Positions 47,733 to 58,570 of a DNA stretch of 64,000 nucleotides are shown in pieces. Under the pieces are notes generated by a model. The model made no database searches and was not told the origin of the DNA. It saw nothing but the letters and a program-made list of their open reading frames with translations. The translations under genes were made by a program, and so were the position numbers. Numbering within the stretch: the first letter of the stretch is position 1; every line of letters begins with the position of its first letter. Source of the DNA: Buxus sempervirens (Eukaryota > Streptophyta > Magnoliopsida > Buxales > Buxaceae); NCBI GenBank assembly GCA_947561395.2, contig OX387187.1, forward strand, positions 20,627,829 to 20,691,828, written 5' to 3'.

Positions 47733-49258
47733 TATTGGAGTTTTTTTTTGGAAGCCGCGTTAGTTTGCCGAACAAACGTTGCTTCAAAGGTAAGGGGAGT
47801 TTCCTCCCAATTGTTCATTACAAAATTTTGGGGAGCAGGGGAAATAGGGAAAGCCCGCTCCTCAAGCCTAGCATCCGATGCCATCATCACCGGGTGGGTA
47901 CTGCCCTTTTCTGCTACGGGGCTCAGTCCAGAAGTGACCTCCTCTGGAATCTTCATTGCGGCCCAGTCAATGAACGGCAGGTCCATGTCACCGTCAGTCT
48001 TTTCGCCTTCAGTCATGGCGAAGAAGGCCCCAACATCCTCAGAATAATCTGACTGCTGCTCGGGCTGTGGCCCAGGCCCATCTGCTGTTCCCAGTATTGG
48101 AGATGGGTTAAAGGGTTGTAGGGCCGAAACAAAAGGCTTTTGAAATGGGTTGACATTTCGGTATGGGGGTTTGGACTGGTCTATGGGAGGAGAAATTTGG
48201 ATTATATAGGAGGGTTTTGGAAAGTTCACCCTCAGATGCGGGAGTTTTCCTTTGCTTCTGCTCTCCCCTTCTTCGTGCTTCATTCTTCTCCAGCCTCTGG
48301 GCTTGAAGCCCAACCCTACCTTGGGGATCAGTTTCTTAGCCGTGATTGGCTCCACCATCCCCTGCAGATTGATCCCCAGGCCTTTCCCTGGGTGAAAGTG
48401 GTATTTCTCCATCACTTTCTTGACCATTTTTTCTGCAGTGGTCCCCTTTTCCTTCTTTTTATCACACCCCCCAGGTATGTAATTTACCGCCTCAAATTGG
48501 AATGAGTGGAATGCAATCTTGTCGACAGTTAGGTCCACATTGATCAAGGGTACATCAGGTGACACGATGGGCGGCACCAAGTTTTCAGCTAGGACTGTTA
48601 TCACCCTTTGCCCTCTTATGTACTTCACTCTTTGGTGAAGCGTGGATGGTATTGCCCTAGCCGAATGTATCTACGGCCTTCCTAGGAGCAGATTGAAGGC
48701 TGCGGGTATATCCATCACTTCAAATGTGATGTTAAAGATATTCGGCCCAATTGTGACCGGCAGTTCAATCTCCCCTAGGGAGTAGGTGTTGGAGCTATCA
48801 AAAGCCCTTACTATCCGCCCATTTCGTTTGATCCTCGACTGGTCCAGACCCAGCTTGGTAAAAGTGATTAACGGGCAAACGTTTAATGCCGACCCGTTGT
48901 CAATTAGAACCCGTGCAACCATGCAGCCCTTACAAAGCACAGTGATGTGCAAAGGGTCCACATGATAACACCCACCTGGGCTGATCTCACCCTCTGAGAA
49001 ACTTATCACATTATGTGACAAGATTTGACCAACCATTTTACCAAGCTGGTCCGGATCAATAGTCTGGGATACGTGTGCACTCTGTAGTACCCTTAACAAT
49101 GCATCCCTATGCTTTTCAGAATTCAGCAAAAGGCCAAGTATTGAAATCTGGGCCGGGACCTTGTTCAGCTGATCCACAAGATTAAATTCACTTTTCTTTA
49201 TTATTTTTATGAGGTCTGCTGCCTCATTTTCTGCACCCTGGGGGGTGTCTTCTCCCAC
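47732..49258 (-). CDS. pro: aspartic protease frame, interrupted by one amber codon
   Basis: Cleaves the Gag-Pol precursor. It opens in the -1 frame relative to gag. The retropepsin motif V-L-I-D-N-G-S-A-L-N-V sits at about 48910-48880 (DNGS as in Tat/Ogre, instead of DTGS), followed by F-N-L-L-L-G-R-P. At 48673-48671 a TAG stands directly after G-R-P, where relatives usually have Trp. The frame then stays open for another 298 codons (containing a G-patch-like G-x-G-L-G-x-x-x-x-G stretch, about 48375) to TAG at 47734-47732. The downstream half links protease to reverse transcriptase. An A9 run at 47749-47741 precedes the final stop and could allow a -1 shift into pol. Confidence 0.85.
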
Positions 49259-51414
49259 TTTATTTTTCCCTTCTGTTTTCTTTTTTCATCATTTTCTTTT
49301 TTTTCTTTCTCTACTTCTGTCTCTTTTTCTTTCTCTTCACCCCCTGCACATCTCCCTGACCTCGTCATGAGGTTCACCTCCTCCTGGTTCGGGTTTCTAA
49401 CCGCTGGAACCGTAGCCGTGATTCCCTCGCTGTAGTTCCATGGTACAGCGGCCTCTGAATAGGCTAATTTAGGGATATCAACCACTAGTGGCTGGAGTTT
49501 GGACCGGGATGTATGGGCCGGTTTAGGGATAGTATGGGCTGGCTGCACATTTACAACCAAGGGTTGAAGTTTGGATTTGGTGGGGACAGAAGAAGTGATG
49601 GAAGCAGTGGTGGGGTCAAGATTGATGACCAGTGGAGCCTTAGACGGCTTGGATGGGGAATAAGTGGGTGGACTGCAATTGAAGACCAATGGAGGCCTTG
49701 CAGTATTTATCTGGGCCATCAGAAAAGAGACTCGGTTTAAGGAGGAGCTTATGTCCTCAGCAGCAAGATTATTTTTTTGGGAGACCATGTTGATCTCCTC
49801 TTCGTTCTCCTCTTGGAAAAATCGGACCTGGACTGTAGTCCCCACAGGTGCTATAAGCTGAGATGGGTCAAAGGCCCTTCTCGCGGTGGATATGGCAGTG
49901 ATGGAGTTGGATGGGCCTGCCCCATTGTGGTAAGGCAGAGGGTTCTGCCCAATATCATTCCCGGACGGGGCCGGTGCAGCAGTGTTGAACACCAAGGCCT
50001 TCTGGTCCAACAAATCCTGGACTGCATGCTTCAATACCCAGCAGTTATCAGTAGAATGCCCCGGTGCACCCATGTGGAAATCACAGGTGACCGATGTGTC
50101 AAAATTTCTCCCCTTCGGGGCATTTGGGTTAGGCTCCTTCAGAGTCAAGTATTCCCCTTTTAGCAGGGTTGGCAGTAGTTGGGACAGCGATATGGGTAGA
50201 GGGGTGAAAACCCGGTTCTTCCTTGCTGCGAACCAGGCATCCCGCTCCTCCTTAGAAAAAGTCCTCCTTGTGTTAGCTGGCACAGAGGGAGGGAAGTTGA
50301 CATTCAGCGGGGTCTGGTACGACTGCTGGGCCTGTTGGGGTGCCGAGATGTTGACGTGAAGTGGCTTCTTGGCTGGAGGAGCCTGGACTAGGTTCACCTC
50401 CCCTTCCTTTCGGGCCCCTGTCTTTTTAAATCCGGCTCCCTTCTTTTGGGCCATGGAGGCCGAGGAATCAGACTGCCCAGTCAGGGTAGAGTAGTCTATC
50501 AGCCTTCCTGACCTGACCCCTTCCTCGATCCGGTCCGCCACCTGTACCAGGGCTGCAAAGTTGGTGGTGATCTGACCCACCAGATGGTTGTAAAAGGGCT
50601 GCCCCAGTGTGCCCATAAATGTGGAGATCATCTCCGGCTCTTGCATAGGTGGCCTGACCTGGGAGGCGGCCTCTCTCCACCTCTTGGCGTACTGCCGTAC
50701 CGGTTCATCTTTCCCCTTGGTCATCCTCATCATGTCGTACCGGTCTGGCACGATCTCCGAGTTGAACTTGTACTGGTCCAAGAAAGCATCGGCCAAGTCC
50801 TTCCACCTTCTAATCCTTCCATGGTCCACTGTAGCGAACCACCGAAGGGCTGACCCGGTTAGACTCCTTTGAAAGAGTTGGATCAGTATGCCATCATCCC
50901 GGCCAAACTGGCACAGGGCCCCGCAGTATAATTTGAGATGGCTCAATGGGCAGCCCGTGCCATCAAATTTATCGAAGTCTGGGCACCTGAACTTAGCCGG
51001 TAGACAGACGTCCGGGTACATGCACAGGTCCTCGAAGGTGGTGCCTGCATGGCTGCCTCCCCCCTTCACTTCCTTCAGCTCTGCCTGGATCCTCTCTATC
51101 CTGAGCAGCATTTTCTTTTCCATCTAATCTCGGGCCTTTTCTTTTTCCAGCTCTTTCTCAGACTCCACTGTATTTTCCCTGATCAGAATGGGCTCAGGGA
51201 CTGGTTCAGAAATGGGCTGAGCCGGAGGCGGTATGTAGGCCTGGGGTGGTGGTGCCTGATGGGAAGTAGATGCCTGGTTCTGGGCTTGGGCCTGTTGGGC
51301 CTGAGCCGCCAGTAGGTCCCCCAGCATCTTGGCCAGACCGGCCACTTGCTCCTACAGTTGAGTAAAGTCTTGAGCGGGGACAGTAGCTTGGGCTTGGTTC
51401 TCTTCAGTATTCAT
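49207..51414 (-). CDS. gag: gag polyprotein, interrupted by two amber codons
   Basis: Structural capsid protein of the retrotransposon, forming cytoplasmic particles that package its RNA. The likely start ATG is at 51414-51412. The same frame meets TAG at 51354-51352 (codon 21) and TAG at 51126-51124, the latter directly followed by ATG (51123). The N-terminal part is Gln/Ala/Pro-rich, then Glu/Lys-rich coiled-coil-like. The uninterrupted 638-codon part has the retrotransposon gag domain in its first third (C-P-D-F-D-K-F-D-G-T, then A-L-R-W-F, W-K-D-L-A-D-A-F, G-T-L-G-Q-P-F-Y). It ends in a charged Lys/Glu tail. A single CX5HX4HX4CW-like motif sits near codon 350. It overlaps the protease frame by 52 nt. 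Confidence 0.88.
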
Positions 51415-51619
51415 GGCTCTTGCTTTGGATCTGGTCACGGGAGCAATGACTGCAAATAAGTGCACCTGGGTCGAAAGTAAATGTACCTGAGTTAAGAAAA
51501 ACAAAGACACCAGTCAGCTTCCATTTAATTTGATACACACCCCTATAAATGTAGACAGATAGGTCAGGTGAACACCAGTCCAAAAAAAAAAAAAATTTTT
51601 TTTTTTTTGTTTTTGTTTT

Positions 51620-52915
51620 TGTTTTGTGTTGGAATATTCTGGGGCTTCCAAGGGTCCCAAAAAAATTTTTTTTTGATTTGATTGATAAAAATAACCAACC
51701 AGGGTTTTCATGGAATATTCTAGGGCTTCCAAGGGTCCCAATTTTTTGATTTTTTTTTGATTTGATTGATAAAAATAACCAACCAAGGTTTTCATGGAAT
51801 ATTCTAGGGCTTCCAAGGGTCCCAATTTTTTGATTTTTTTGATTTGATTGATAAAAATAACCAACCAAGGTTTTCATGGAATATTCTAGGGCTTCCAAGG
51901 GTCCCAATTTTTTTGATTTTTTTGATTTGATTGATAAAAATAACCAACCAAGGTTTTCATGGAATATTCTAGGGCTTCCAAGGGTCCCAATTTTTTTGAT
52001 TTTTTTTATTTGATTGATAAAAATAACCAACCAAGGTTTTCATGGAATATTCTAGGGCTTCCAAGGGTCCCAATTTTTTGATTTTTTTGATTTGATTGAT
52101 AAAAATAACCAACCAAGGTTTTCATGGAATATTCTAGGGCTTCCAAGGGTCCCAATTTTTTTGATTTTTTTGATTTGATTGATAAAAATAACCAACCAAG
52201 GTTTTCATGGAATATTCTAGGGCTTCCAAGGGTCCCAATTTTTTTGATTTTTTTTTATTTGATTGATAAAAATAACCAACCAAGGTTTTCATGGAATATT
52301 CTAGGGCTTCCAAGGGTCCCAATTTTTTTGATTTTTTTGATTTGATTGATAAAAATAACCAACCAAGGTTTTCATGGAATATTCTAGGGCTTCCAAGGGT
52401 CCCAATTTTTTGATTTTTTTGATTTGATTGATAAAAATAACCAACCAAGGTTTTCATGGAATATTCTAGGGCTTCCAAGGGTCCCAATTTTTTGATTTTT
52501 TTGATTTGATTGATAAAAATAACCAACCAAGGGTGTCTTGGAATATTCTAGGGCTTCCAAGTATCCCACAAATGTTTTGATTTGATTGATAAAAATAACC
52601 AACCAAAGGTGTCTTGGAATGTTCTAGGGCTTCCAAGTATCCCACAAATGTTTTGATTTGATTGATAAAAATAACCAACCAAAGGTGTCTTGGAATATTC
52701 TAGGGCTTCCAAGTATCCCACAAATGTTTTGATTTGATTGATAAAAATAACCAACCAAAGGTGTCTTGGAATATTCTAGGGCTTCCAAGTATCCCACAAA
52801 TGTTTTGATTTGATTGATAAAAATAACCAACCAAAGGTTTCTTGGAATATTCTAGGGCTTCCAAGTTTCCCACAAATGTTTTGATTTGATTGATAAAAAT
52901 AACCAACCAAAGGTT
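51620..52915. repeat. two-block tandem repeat array in the leader
   Basis: Block 1 (about 51640-52530): about ten units of 82-86 bp, each with 'ataaccaaccaaggttttc', 'atggaatattctagggcttc' and 'caagggtcccaa' plus a variable T-run. Block 2 (about 52530-52906): five units of exactly 76 bp with 'aaaggtgtcttggaat', 'tatcccacaaatgttttg'. Both share 'gattgataaaaataaccaacca'. The blocks diverge only in the spacer. ORFs crossing the array are by-products of the repeat. Confidence 0.95.
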
Positions 52916-53238
52916 TCTTTTTTTTTTTATTCTTTTTTTTTATTTTTGCTGAATTTTCTCAGTTTTCAAGTTCAAAAGTTTGACTGACACATGTTTGAGT
53001 TGAGTTGGTGTCAAAAAATATGACACCTTGGTTTCCTCTTTGATTTTCAAGCTTAGGTTAAATCCTGAAAGAATATTTTATTTTATTTTTTTTTGTTTTT
53101 CTTTTTTTTGTATTTTTTTTTTGTATTTTTGGGAACATTTCTTATGTTCATTTCGGGGTGCCTAAGGATTATCCACAGTGTTTTAGGCATTTTATTTTGA
53201 AAATTTGGGCTGAAAAGCCAATTTGTGCATTTTTGAAT

Positions 53239-53380
53239 GTATCCGGTATAATATACCGGATAAGAATATGCCTTATTGTATCTGGTCAACCTAACCGGAT
53301 ATCCGCATATGTCTTTGTATCCGGAAATATGTACCGGATATGATTAGAGCTGTTATTAACCGGCCTGAGTTGCCGGTTAT
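53239..53380. promoter_or_regulatory. GTATCCGG palindrome cluster in the leader
   Basis: Three units of the GTATCCGG/CCGGATA type (first at 53239-53263), spaced about 38-40 bp, followed by a variant with AACCGGC..GCCGGTT arms (53359-53380). No adjacent TATA box or gene was recognised on either strand. Confidence 0.75.
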
Positions 53381-54743
53381 TGCCGAAATGGCCCTTTTTG
53401 ACTCATTTTTTTCACCAGATTTGATTTTTTTTCATTCCCAATTGATGTTCACCTTAATTTGACCTTCAAAACTTGCCCCAAATTGGGCTTGGACATTATA
53501 TTTGCAAAATCCCCAAATTCATGAAAAGAACATGGTTTTACCTTGCCACCTTGTATTACCTTCATTTAATATGGTATTCACATTATACCTTGGCCTGTAA
53601 AACATGCAAACGGCCTTCCCACATTTACACCCAATTTCCCCAAACGCAATTGTGTGCTTTTAGCCGAAAACGTGTTTCTCCACCTTCAAGCGTATGGTTT
53701 TTAGGTTTTGGCTTAATTGGCAACTTAGAACTCAAGTCTAGTGATGCCCGGAATCGAATCACAGATCCCATTGTCATCACATCATTGACTCAAATTCTAA
53801 GGTAAATGTTTTCACTTTCGCTTTCCGAAGTCACGACCTCGGTGCGCCAAGCTACACACATTCATGGTTCAACTTCCTAATAGGTAAAGGGTAGGCTGTG
53901 CAAATTGTTTCAAGTGCTCAAGTGCAATTTTAAATTGTGGTAACATTCACAACGTCCCAGCCCCTTGCCACTCTTTTTCGTAGCCATGCATTAAATTTCA
54001 AGCCAAGGTACTAATGACAAAGATAATGAAGCTAAATACAAGCAAGCAAGCACCAAAACAACTAAATATGCACAAAAAATATTACATGCCCAAAAAGTGT
54101 TATACAAAACATGTCATTTGTACAAACAACCATTAAATCATGTAAGCATGCTTGAAACTCAAAAGCATTCCCTAAAATCCCAGATTTCATGCTCTTTTTC
54201 ATGCTCAAAGTATACCATTTCTACCCCAAATTGGAGCCTAAAATTTTAGCACTACTTGACATGATACCAAAGTGTTTCAATGAGGTAAAACATGCTTAAA
54301 ATTTCCAGAAATATGCACTAAAATTTTCAGGTTTCTCATGCTCAAAAGTGCATCACTTATACCCCAAATTAATGCCCAAACATTTACCAACTACTTGACA
54401 TGGTATAAGGAGAGTTTTGATGGTAAAAACATGCTTGAAAACCCATATGATGGCTACTGAATTTACCGATTTTTGCTCAATGTTTTCATGCTCAAATAAT
54501 AGCACTAAGAACCTCCTAACCCAAGGCAAACAAAAAACAAGTAGGCATGCACAACAAAGTAAGGCCCTAAACATGATCCTTAGCATATCCAAGCATACAC
54601 ACATGCCTTCATCAATGTAAAATTTAAAAGTATCCCAATCAGATTTAGAATACACCAATATACACCAATAAAGTAAACAAAATAGCAAGCATTCAAAAGT
54701 GATGAAAAAGCATGAATATACACAAAATGGCTTAAATCCACAA

Positions 54744-54762
54744 GTCCCCAGCAGAGTCGCCA
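54744..54762 (-). promoter_or_regulatory. primer binding site
   Basis: Two bases inside the 5' LTR the minus strand reads TGGCGACTCTGCTGGGGAC, which would pair with the 3' end of a tRNA ending ...GTCGCCA. Ogre relatives are reported to use tRNA-Arg; I could not check the match to a specific tRNA. Confidence 0.8.
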
Positions 54763-54764
54763 AT

Positions 54765-57039
54765 TGTGAGACATGGGAAAAAATCACCGGAGTGATCATC
54801 CCTCCGTCAACACACGGGCTCAACGCAAAAATTGGGAGAGTCGCCACCATTCATGATTTTGGGGTGAGAATGGACACCAAAGAGTTCAAAATAAGCAAAA
54901 ATAGCCAAAGAAACATTCTAGGATAAAAATAATCCTACTTAAAAATCAAATCCAGAGATGGGTAAGGGGATTAGATTATGAACGGGGGAAGGTGTTAGGC
55001 ACCCCCATTCATCCACACGAAGTGGTTGCCAAGTGTATGTTCATGCAAAAATAAAGTAAGAAAGCTTGCTAAAATCATGAGAAACCTTGAAAAAAAGTCA
55101 AATGTATGATATTTTCACATGAAGATCCAAATGGATTTTAGATCTTCTATTATGTCAATATCATTTCTGGAACATTAAAAAGACGGAAATCAAAGCACAA
55201 GTTGCTCAAAACCAAGTTAAATCAAATTTTGGGAAGTTTGGTAAAAAGTATGTCATTTGTCTTGAAATCATTCAAATACAATTTTAAATCAAATCAAACC
55301 AAATCCATTTGAAAGATTATAGTAAATAAGGGTCTCATGCAAAATTTCACTTCATTCCGATAAAAAACCTAGGAGTTATGCTCCTTTGAAGTTGCTGCTG
55401 GGGATTTTTAAAAGTGATAAGTGGGCAACTTTGGAAAATTGTCTAGAAAGATCCACAACATAAAAGTCTACGAAATTTGGTGTGATTGAAGTTTGTATGG
55501 CCATCTTTCCATAGAAACTAGCCTCATACCAAAATCCCTTCGGATGTGCCTTGGGTGGTCTCCCGAATAGGCCCCGAAGATCACAGATTTACCCAGAAAA
55601 ATGCAAATGAGCAGTTCTGAGTAAATCGGCTACCAATAATTCAAATGGAATCCAAAAATTATGAAACTAACTGGATTTGAAAATAGACTCATAAAGGAGT
55701 ACCCAGAAATAAAAATCACTCGAATCAGACTTAAAACGAACACATGGCGGTCCGTCGAAGTGACAAGTTCTGTACTTGGACCTGAACTGTCCACTTAACT
55801 TCGACAGAGAAGTGTCAAAAATCGGCTAGATAGAAATTCATGAAATTTGGTGGACATAAACTAGACAGACTCACCTTTCCCATGGTTCTGGAATCACCCC
55901 AAAATTCATCCGGATGATGAAGTTATGGGCGTCCGAAGTAAGGGTACAGGTGCTGTCAAGCTAAGCCACTTTTGAAGAAAATCAAATCCGAAAATTGACA
56001 AAAAGTGTGTGATTCGTGTGAGATGAATCCAAAACCTTTGAAAAGCATTTTAAAATACTCCAGAATTTGATTGAGGTCATTTATTTGAGTTTTATCACAA
56101 TAAATGCAATAAACCCCAAATATGAGCCTATCCCGCCAAAATAGTGATATGTGTGCAAAAGTGAAAAAAACCAAGCAAGATCCATGCACATGCATATAGA
56201 TTCAACAAAATAGGTTCTAGCATAGCCTAGGGTTCCGTTCCATTATCGTTTCCCTCTGTTCTCTTTAAGATAATCAAGGGTACTTTGAATATGGAACGGT
56301 TTACAATCAATCAAAAAGGCCTTATGCTACATAGGTTCTAGCACTAGGGTCAATCCCCAGTCTCGTTTCTCCTAGATCCGCCTTCACGTTTTACGGCTAG
56401 GGGAGTCTTGAGATACTTTGAGCCGGGGAAGGATTTCCACACATACAAACAAGGCTTTACACTACAGAAAGGTAGAAGAAGAGATCTAGATCTAGGAATG
56501 TAAAGACAGAAAATAAAAAGAAAAGTTGAGGCTTACCTGAGTGCTGGAGGCGATTCCACAGCGGTTTTCTTCTTCTCTTGGAGTTCTTCTTTGCGAGAAT
56601 TCAAAACAAGAGTTCAGTGCCATTTGCTCAAGGAGGAGGCTCCTATTTATAGGCAAAGTCTAAGGTCATTGGTAGACACAACTTAATGTCTAGAACCCCT
56701 CCAACCTAAACCCTAAGGTTATTTCCGCGATTTCCCCTCATTTAATGAGGGACATGATGGTAAAAGTGAAAAGCTCTCGGAAAACCCTAATTTTGAGCAA
56801 ACTTAAGGTATCCGGTATGTCAGACCGGATAACAAAGGACCTTAAGGTATCCGGTACATGGTACCGGATACACTAAGGCTCACACGTATCCGGTATGAGT
56901 ATCCGGATACGGGGAGGAGCACTTGTATCCGGATTGAGTATCCGGATACAGGCAAAAGTTTATTTTCCTCAAATTCTGTGCTGGCTTTCCAGGAGATAAT
57001 GATTTTTGATGATTGTTTGTGCAATTTGGGGTGTCTACA
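54765..57039 (-). repeat. 5' LTR of the Tat element
   Basis: 2275 bp, colinear with 33880-36141. It contains four palindromic units at 56808-56949 upstream of TATAAATA (56651-56644) and a donor-like CAG|GTAAG at about 56540. The donor could be used to splice out much of the leader to an acceptor just upstream of gag ('cttaactcag' on the minus strand near 51490); this is inference. Confidence 0.95.
56808..56949. promoter_or_regulatory. GTATCCGG palindrome cluster in the 5' LTR
   Basis: Four units at 56808-56833, 56847-56871 (11-bp perfect arms, 3-base loop), 56886-56910 and 56925-56949, period 39 bp, about 160-300 bp upstream of the LTR TATA box on the minus strand. The same cluster in the 3' LTR (35925-36055) lacks one 13-bp half-unit. 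Confidence 0.9.
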
Positions 57040-58163
57040 CTAAGACAGCTCCAACAGGTTGGTTAGGGTTTGGTTTAGTCACAAGGAAGCAAAGAAAAAA
57101 ACAAGAGGAACACTAGAAGTAACGTGCGGCTGTTCTCTATGTTGTGTTTTTAAACTCCACGTAAATCACTCCATGCACTACTAGGTATTTTATTATTTTA
57201 AAGATTTTTACAATTAAGCCTTTAACCTTTACCCAACTAAACCCTTGGGTCAACCTACTCTCATTGGATTCGACCAACTCTTTTTATTCTCCTTGTTTAT
57301 TCCTCAGTTAATTCTTACTAATACAAACCATAGCACAACTAATTAGTATATTAATATTATACCTAGCCAATAATCATGAACTCACCTTATATAGGCTCTC
57401 CTGTCATCTCCGGTTCATCTTGAACTCCTCCTGGTTGAACCAAAATCTCATCTCTTGCATATTATTAACCAATTAGTCTATTGATTTATTTATTACTAAA
57501 ATTTGGGATTTTACAAACCGACCCGAGTTAAACGGGTTTGGGTTGACCCGTATATTAATTGGGTTGGGGTTTCCCCAACCTGCCAATAATCGGGTCAACC
57601 CGATTGAAAAAAAGCGCCAAAAAGTGTTTCGTCCCGACCCGATTAACCCCAACCCGCCCCGAACCCGACCAATTAACCCCCAACCCTATTCTAATCATAT
57701 TTTTTGAAAAATAAAAAATAATAAACGGGTTGGCGGGTTGGGGTTTTTCCAACCCGCCATAATCGAGTCCAACCCGAACTGATTATCCCCAACCCAATTA
57801 TGACCCAACCCGAACCCGAACCAACCCGACCCGTTGCCACCTCTACCCTATATATAGTCATCCTCTTTGCCGCCCACTTCCTTCTTTAAACTCTCTTGTG
57901 ATCAGCTACTATGCTACTCCACCATATCCCCTACATATCCAATGCCAATCCACTAGGTAAATCACATGATCTAATGCCTAATTTATAATTAAATTTTTTT
58001 TTATAATAATTCCCTTACCACAATTGATAATTCTTCTCCATTTAATTTCTGAAAATTCCCAAATTAACCTTATTCTTCATTTCCCTGAAATTTCCACCAA
58101 TAATTCAATTATTAATCATAAAACCAAATTTTAAATCATTATTTAAAATTTTGGGATTTTACA

Positions 58164-58567
58164 ACGGTTAACCAATAAACTTGAGCAATTCACAAGATTT
58201 TTGGGCTGTTTTCATACATGCCATTATAGTATGATAGATTTGCATTTACATCATTTTCTTATTATTTATGTTTTTACCATTCTATTTACCATAATTGTTG
58301 CAGTTGTACCTTAAAGTTTGTTAATTTTTGTTCAATGAATAAAGTAACCTTCTATAAAATAAATTTTTTTTTGTATTTATCCCTTGTACTATGTTATATT
58401 TTCATTTATATCTTTATATTATTATGTCCATCGTATATATACCCCAAGTAATTGTTATTAATTTGCTCAATTAATAATTATATAAATGAAAATATAATAT
58501 TATACAAGGGATGAATACAACATATTTTTTAATTTTATAGAAGGTTGTTTTAGTTATTTGATAAATG
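58164..58567. other. gene-free AT-rich stretch
   Basis: AT-rich sequence between the outer LTR H and the Tourist-like MITE. I see no ORF, repeat terminus or RNA gene. Confidence 0.6.
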
Positions 58568-58570
58568 TAA

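Larger units (their letters stand above)
51430..54743 (-). other. untranslated leader of the Tat element
   Basis: About 3.3 kb between PBS and gag. No supported gene. It contains a palindrome cluster (53239-53380), T-rich tracts near 52915-53130, the tandem array 51620-52915, and a segment (53760-53890) also found rearranged at 20044-20170. Leaders of this length occur in Ogre-type elements. Confidence 0.7.
33880..57039 (-). mobile_element. complete Tat/Ogre-like Ty3/gypsy retrotransposon, 23.2 kb
   Basis: The element lies on the minus strand with TSD CTAAG (33875-33879, 57040-57044). Order 5' to 3': LTR (57039-54765), PBS, a 3.3-kb leader with tandem repeats, gag, protease, pol (RT, RNase H, archaeal-type RNase H, integrase), an 8-kb region with two antisense genes, PPT, LTR (36141-33880). 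The extra RNase H between RT/RH and integrase and the large size are hallmarks of the Tat/Ogre lineage. The LTRs are almost identical, so insertion was recent. Amber stops in gag and protease suggest this copy may not be self-sufficient. Confidence 0.95.
29550..57515 (-). mobile_element. solo LTR F split by LTR D and the Tat element
   Basis: The minus-oriented LTR starts at 57515 (TGTAAAATCCC) and ends at 29550 (GGGGCATTACA), with TSD AACCG at 29545-29549 and 57516-57520. Pieces 29550-30052, 32397-33879 and 57045-57515 sum to about 2.46 kb. It shares its 3' part with the 3' part of D, and 33300-33455 holds CGCTCGA/TCGAGCG palindromes similar to those in H. No internal domain is present. Confidence 0.92.
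29504..57845. mobile_element. hAT-type MITE split by LTR F
   Basis: Pieces 29504-29549 and 57521-57845 form a 371-bp element with ends TAGAGCTGG and, inward from the right, TAGAGGTGGCAACGGG. A perfect 8-bp TSD CCCTATAT lies at 29496-29503 and 57846-57853. The interior is made of 'cgggttggggtt', 'aacccgacccg' words. TIR and 8-bp TSD identify a hAT-type non-autonomous element. LTR F inserted in it at AACCG. Confidence 0.9.
21480..58163 (-). mobile_element. outer minus-oriented LTR H, split by nested insertions
   Basis: Pieces 21480-22502, 24169-24659, 29164-29503 and 57854-58163 read through the insertions as one LTR of about 2.2 kb. Its 5' end (minus TGTAAAATCCC) is at 58163. The 21860-21980 piece carries the 'ggcctactcagggttt' repeats that LTR D shows in the opposite orientation (31650-31780). 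The 24275-24460 piece has CGCTCGAGCG-type palindromes. The 3' terminus near 21100-21480 is missing or replaced, and no partner was found for the flanking ACGGT, so completeness is not proven. Confidence 0.6.

Noticed and set aside
51404-52906. Repeated minus-strand ORFs of 68-208 codons with V-I-F-I-N-Q-I units
   Set aside because: They are read-through of the leader tandem repeat; unit length and T-runs explain the open frames and there is no start, splice or domain evidence.
52530-52906. CRISPR-like regular repeat
   Set aside because: Units are direct tandem copies without unique spacers, and the genome is a plant.
33880-57039. Endogenous viral (pararetrovirus or envelope-bearing) element
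   Set aside because: It has LTRs, PBS, PPT and integrase and no envelope, movement-protein or coat signature; the extra genes are PMD-like and antisense.
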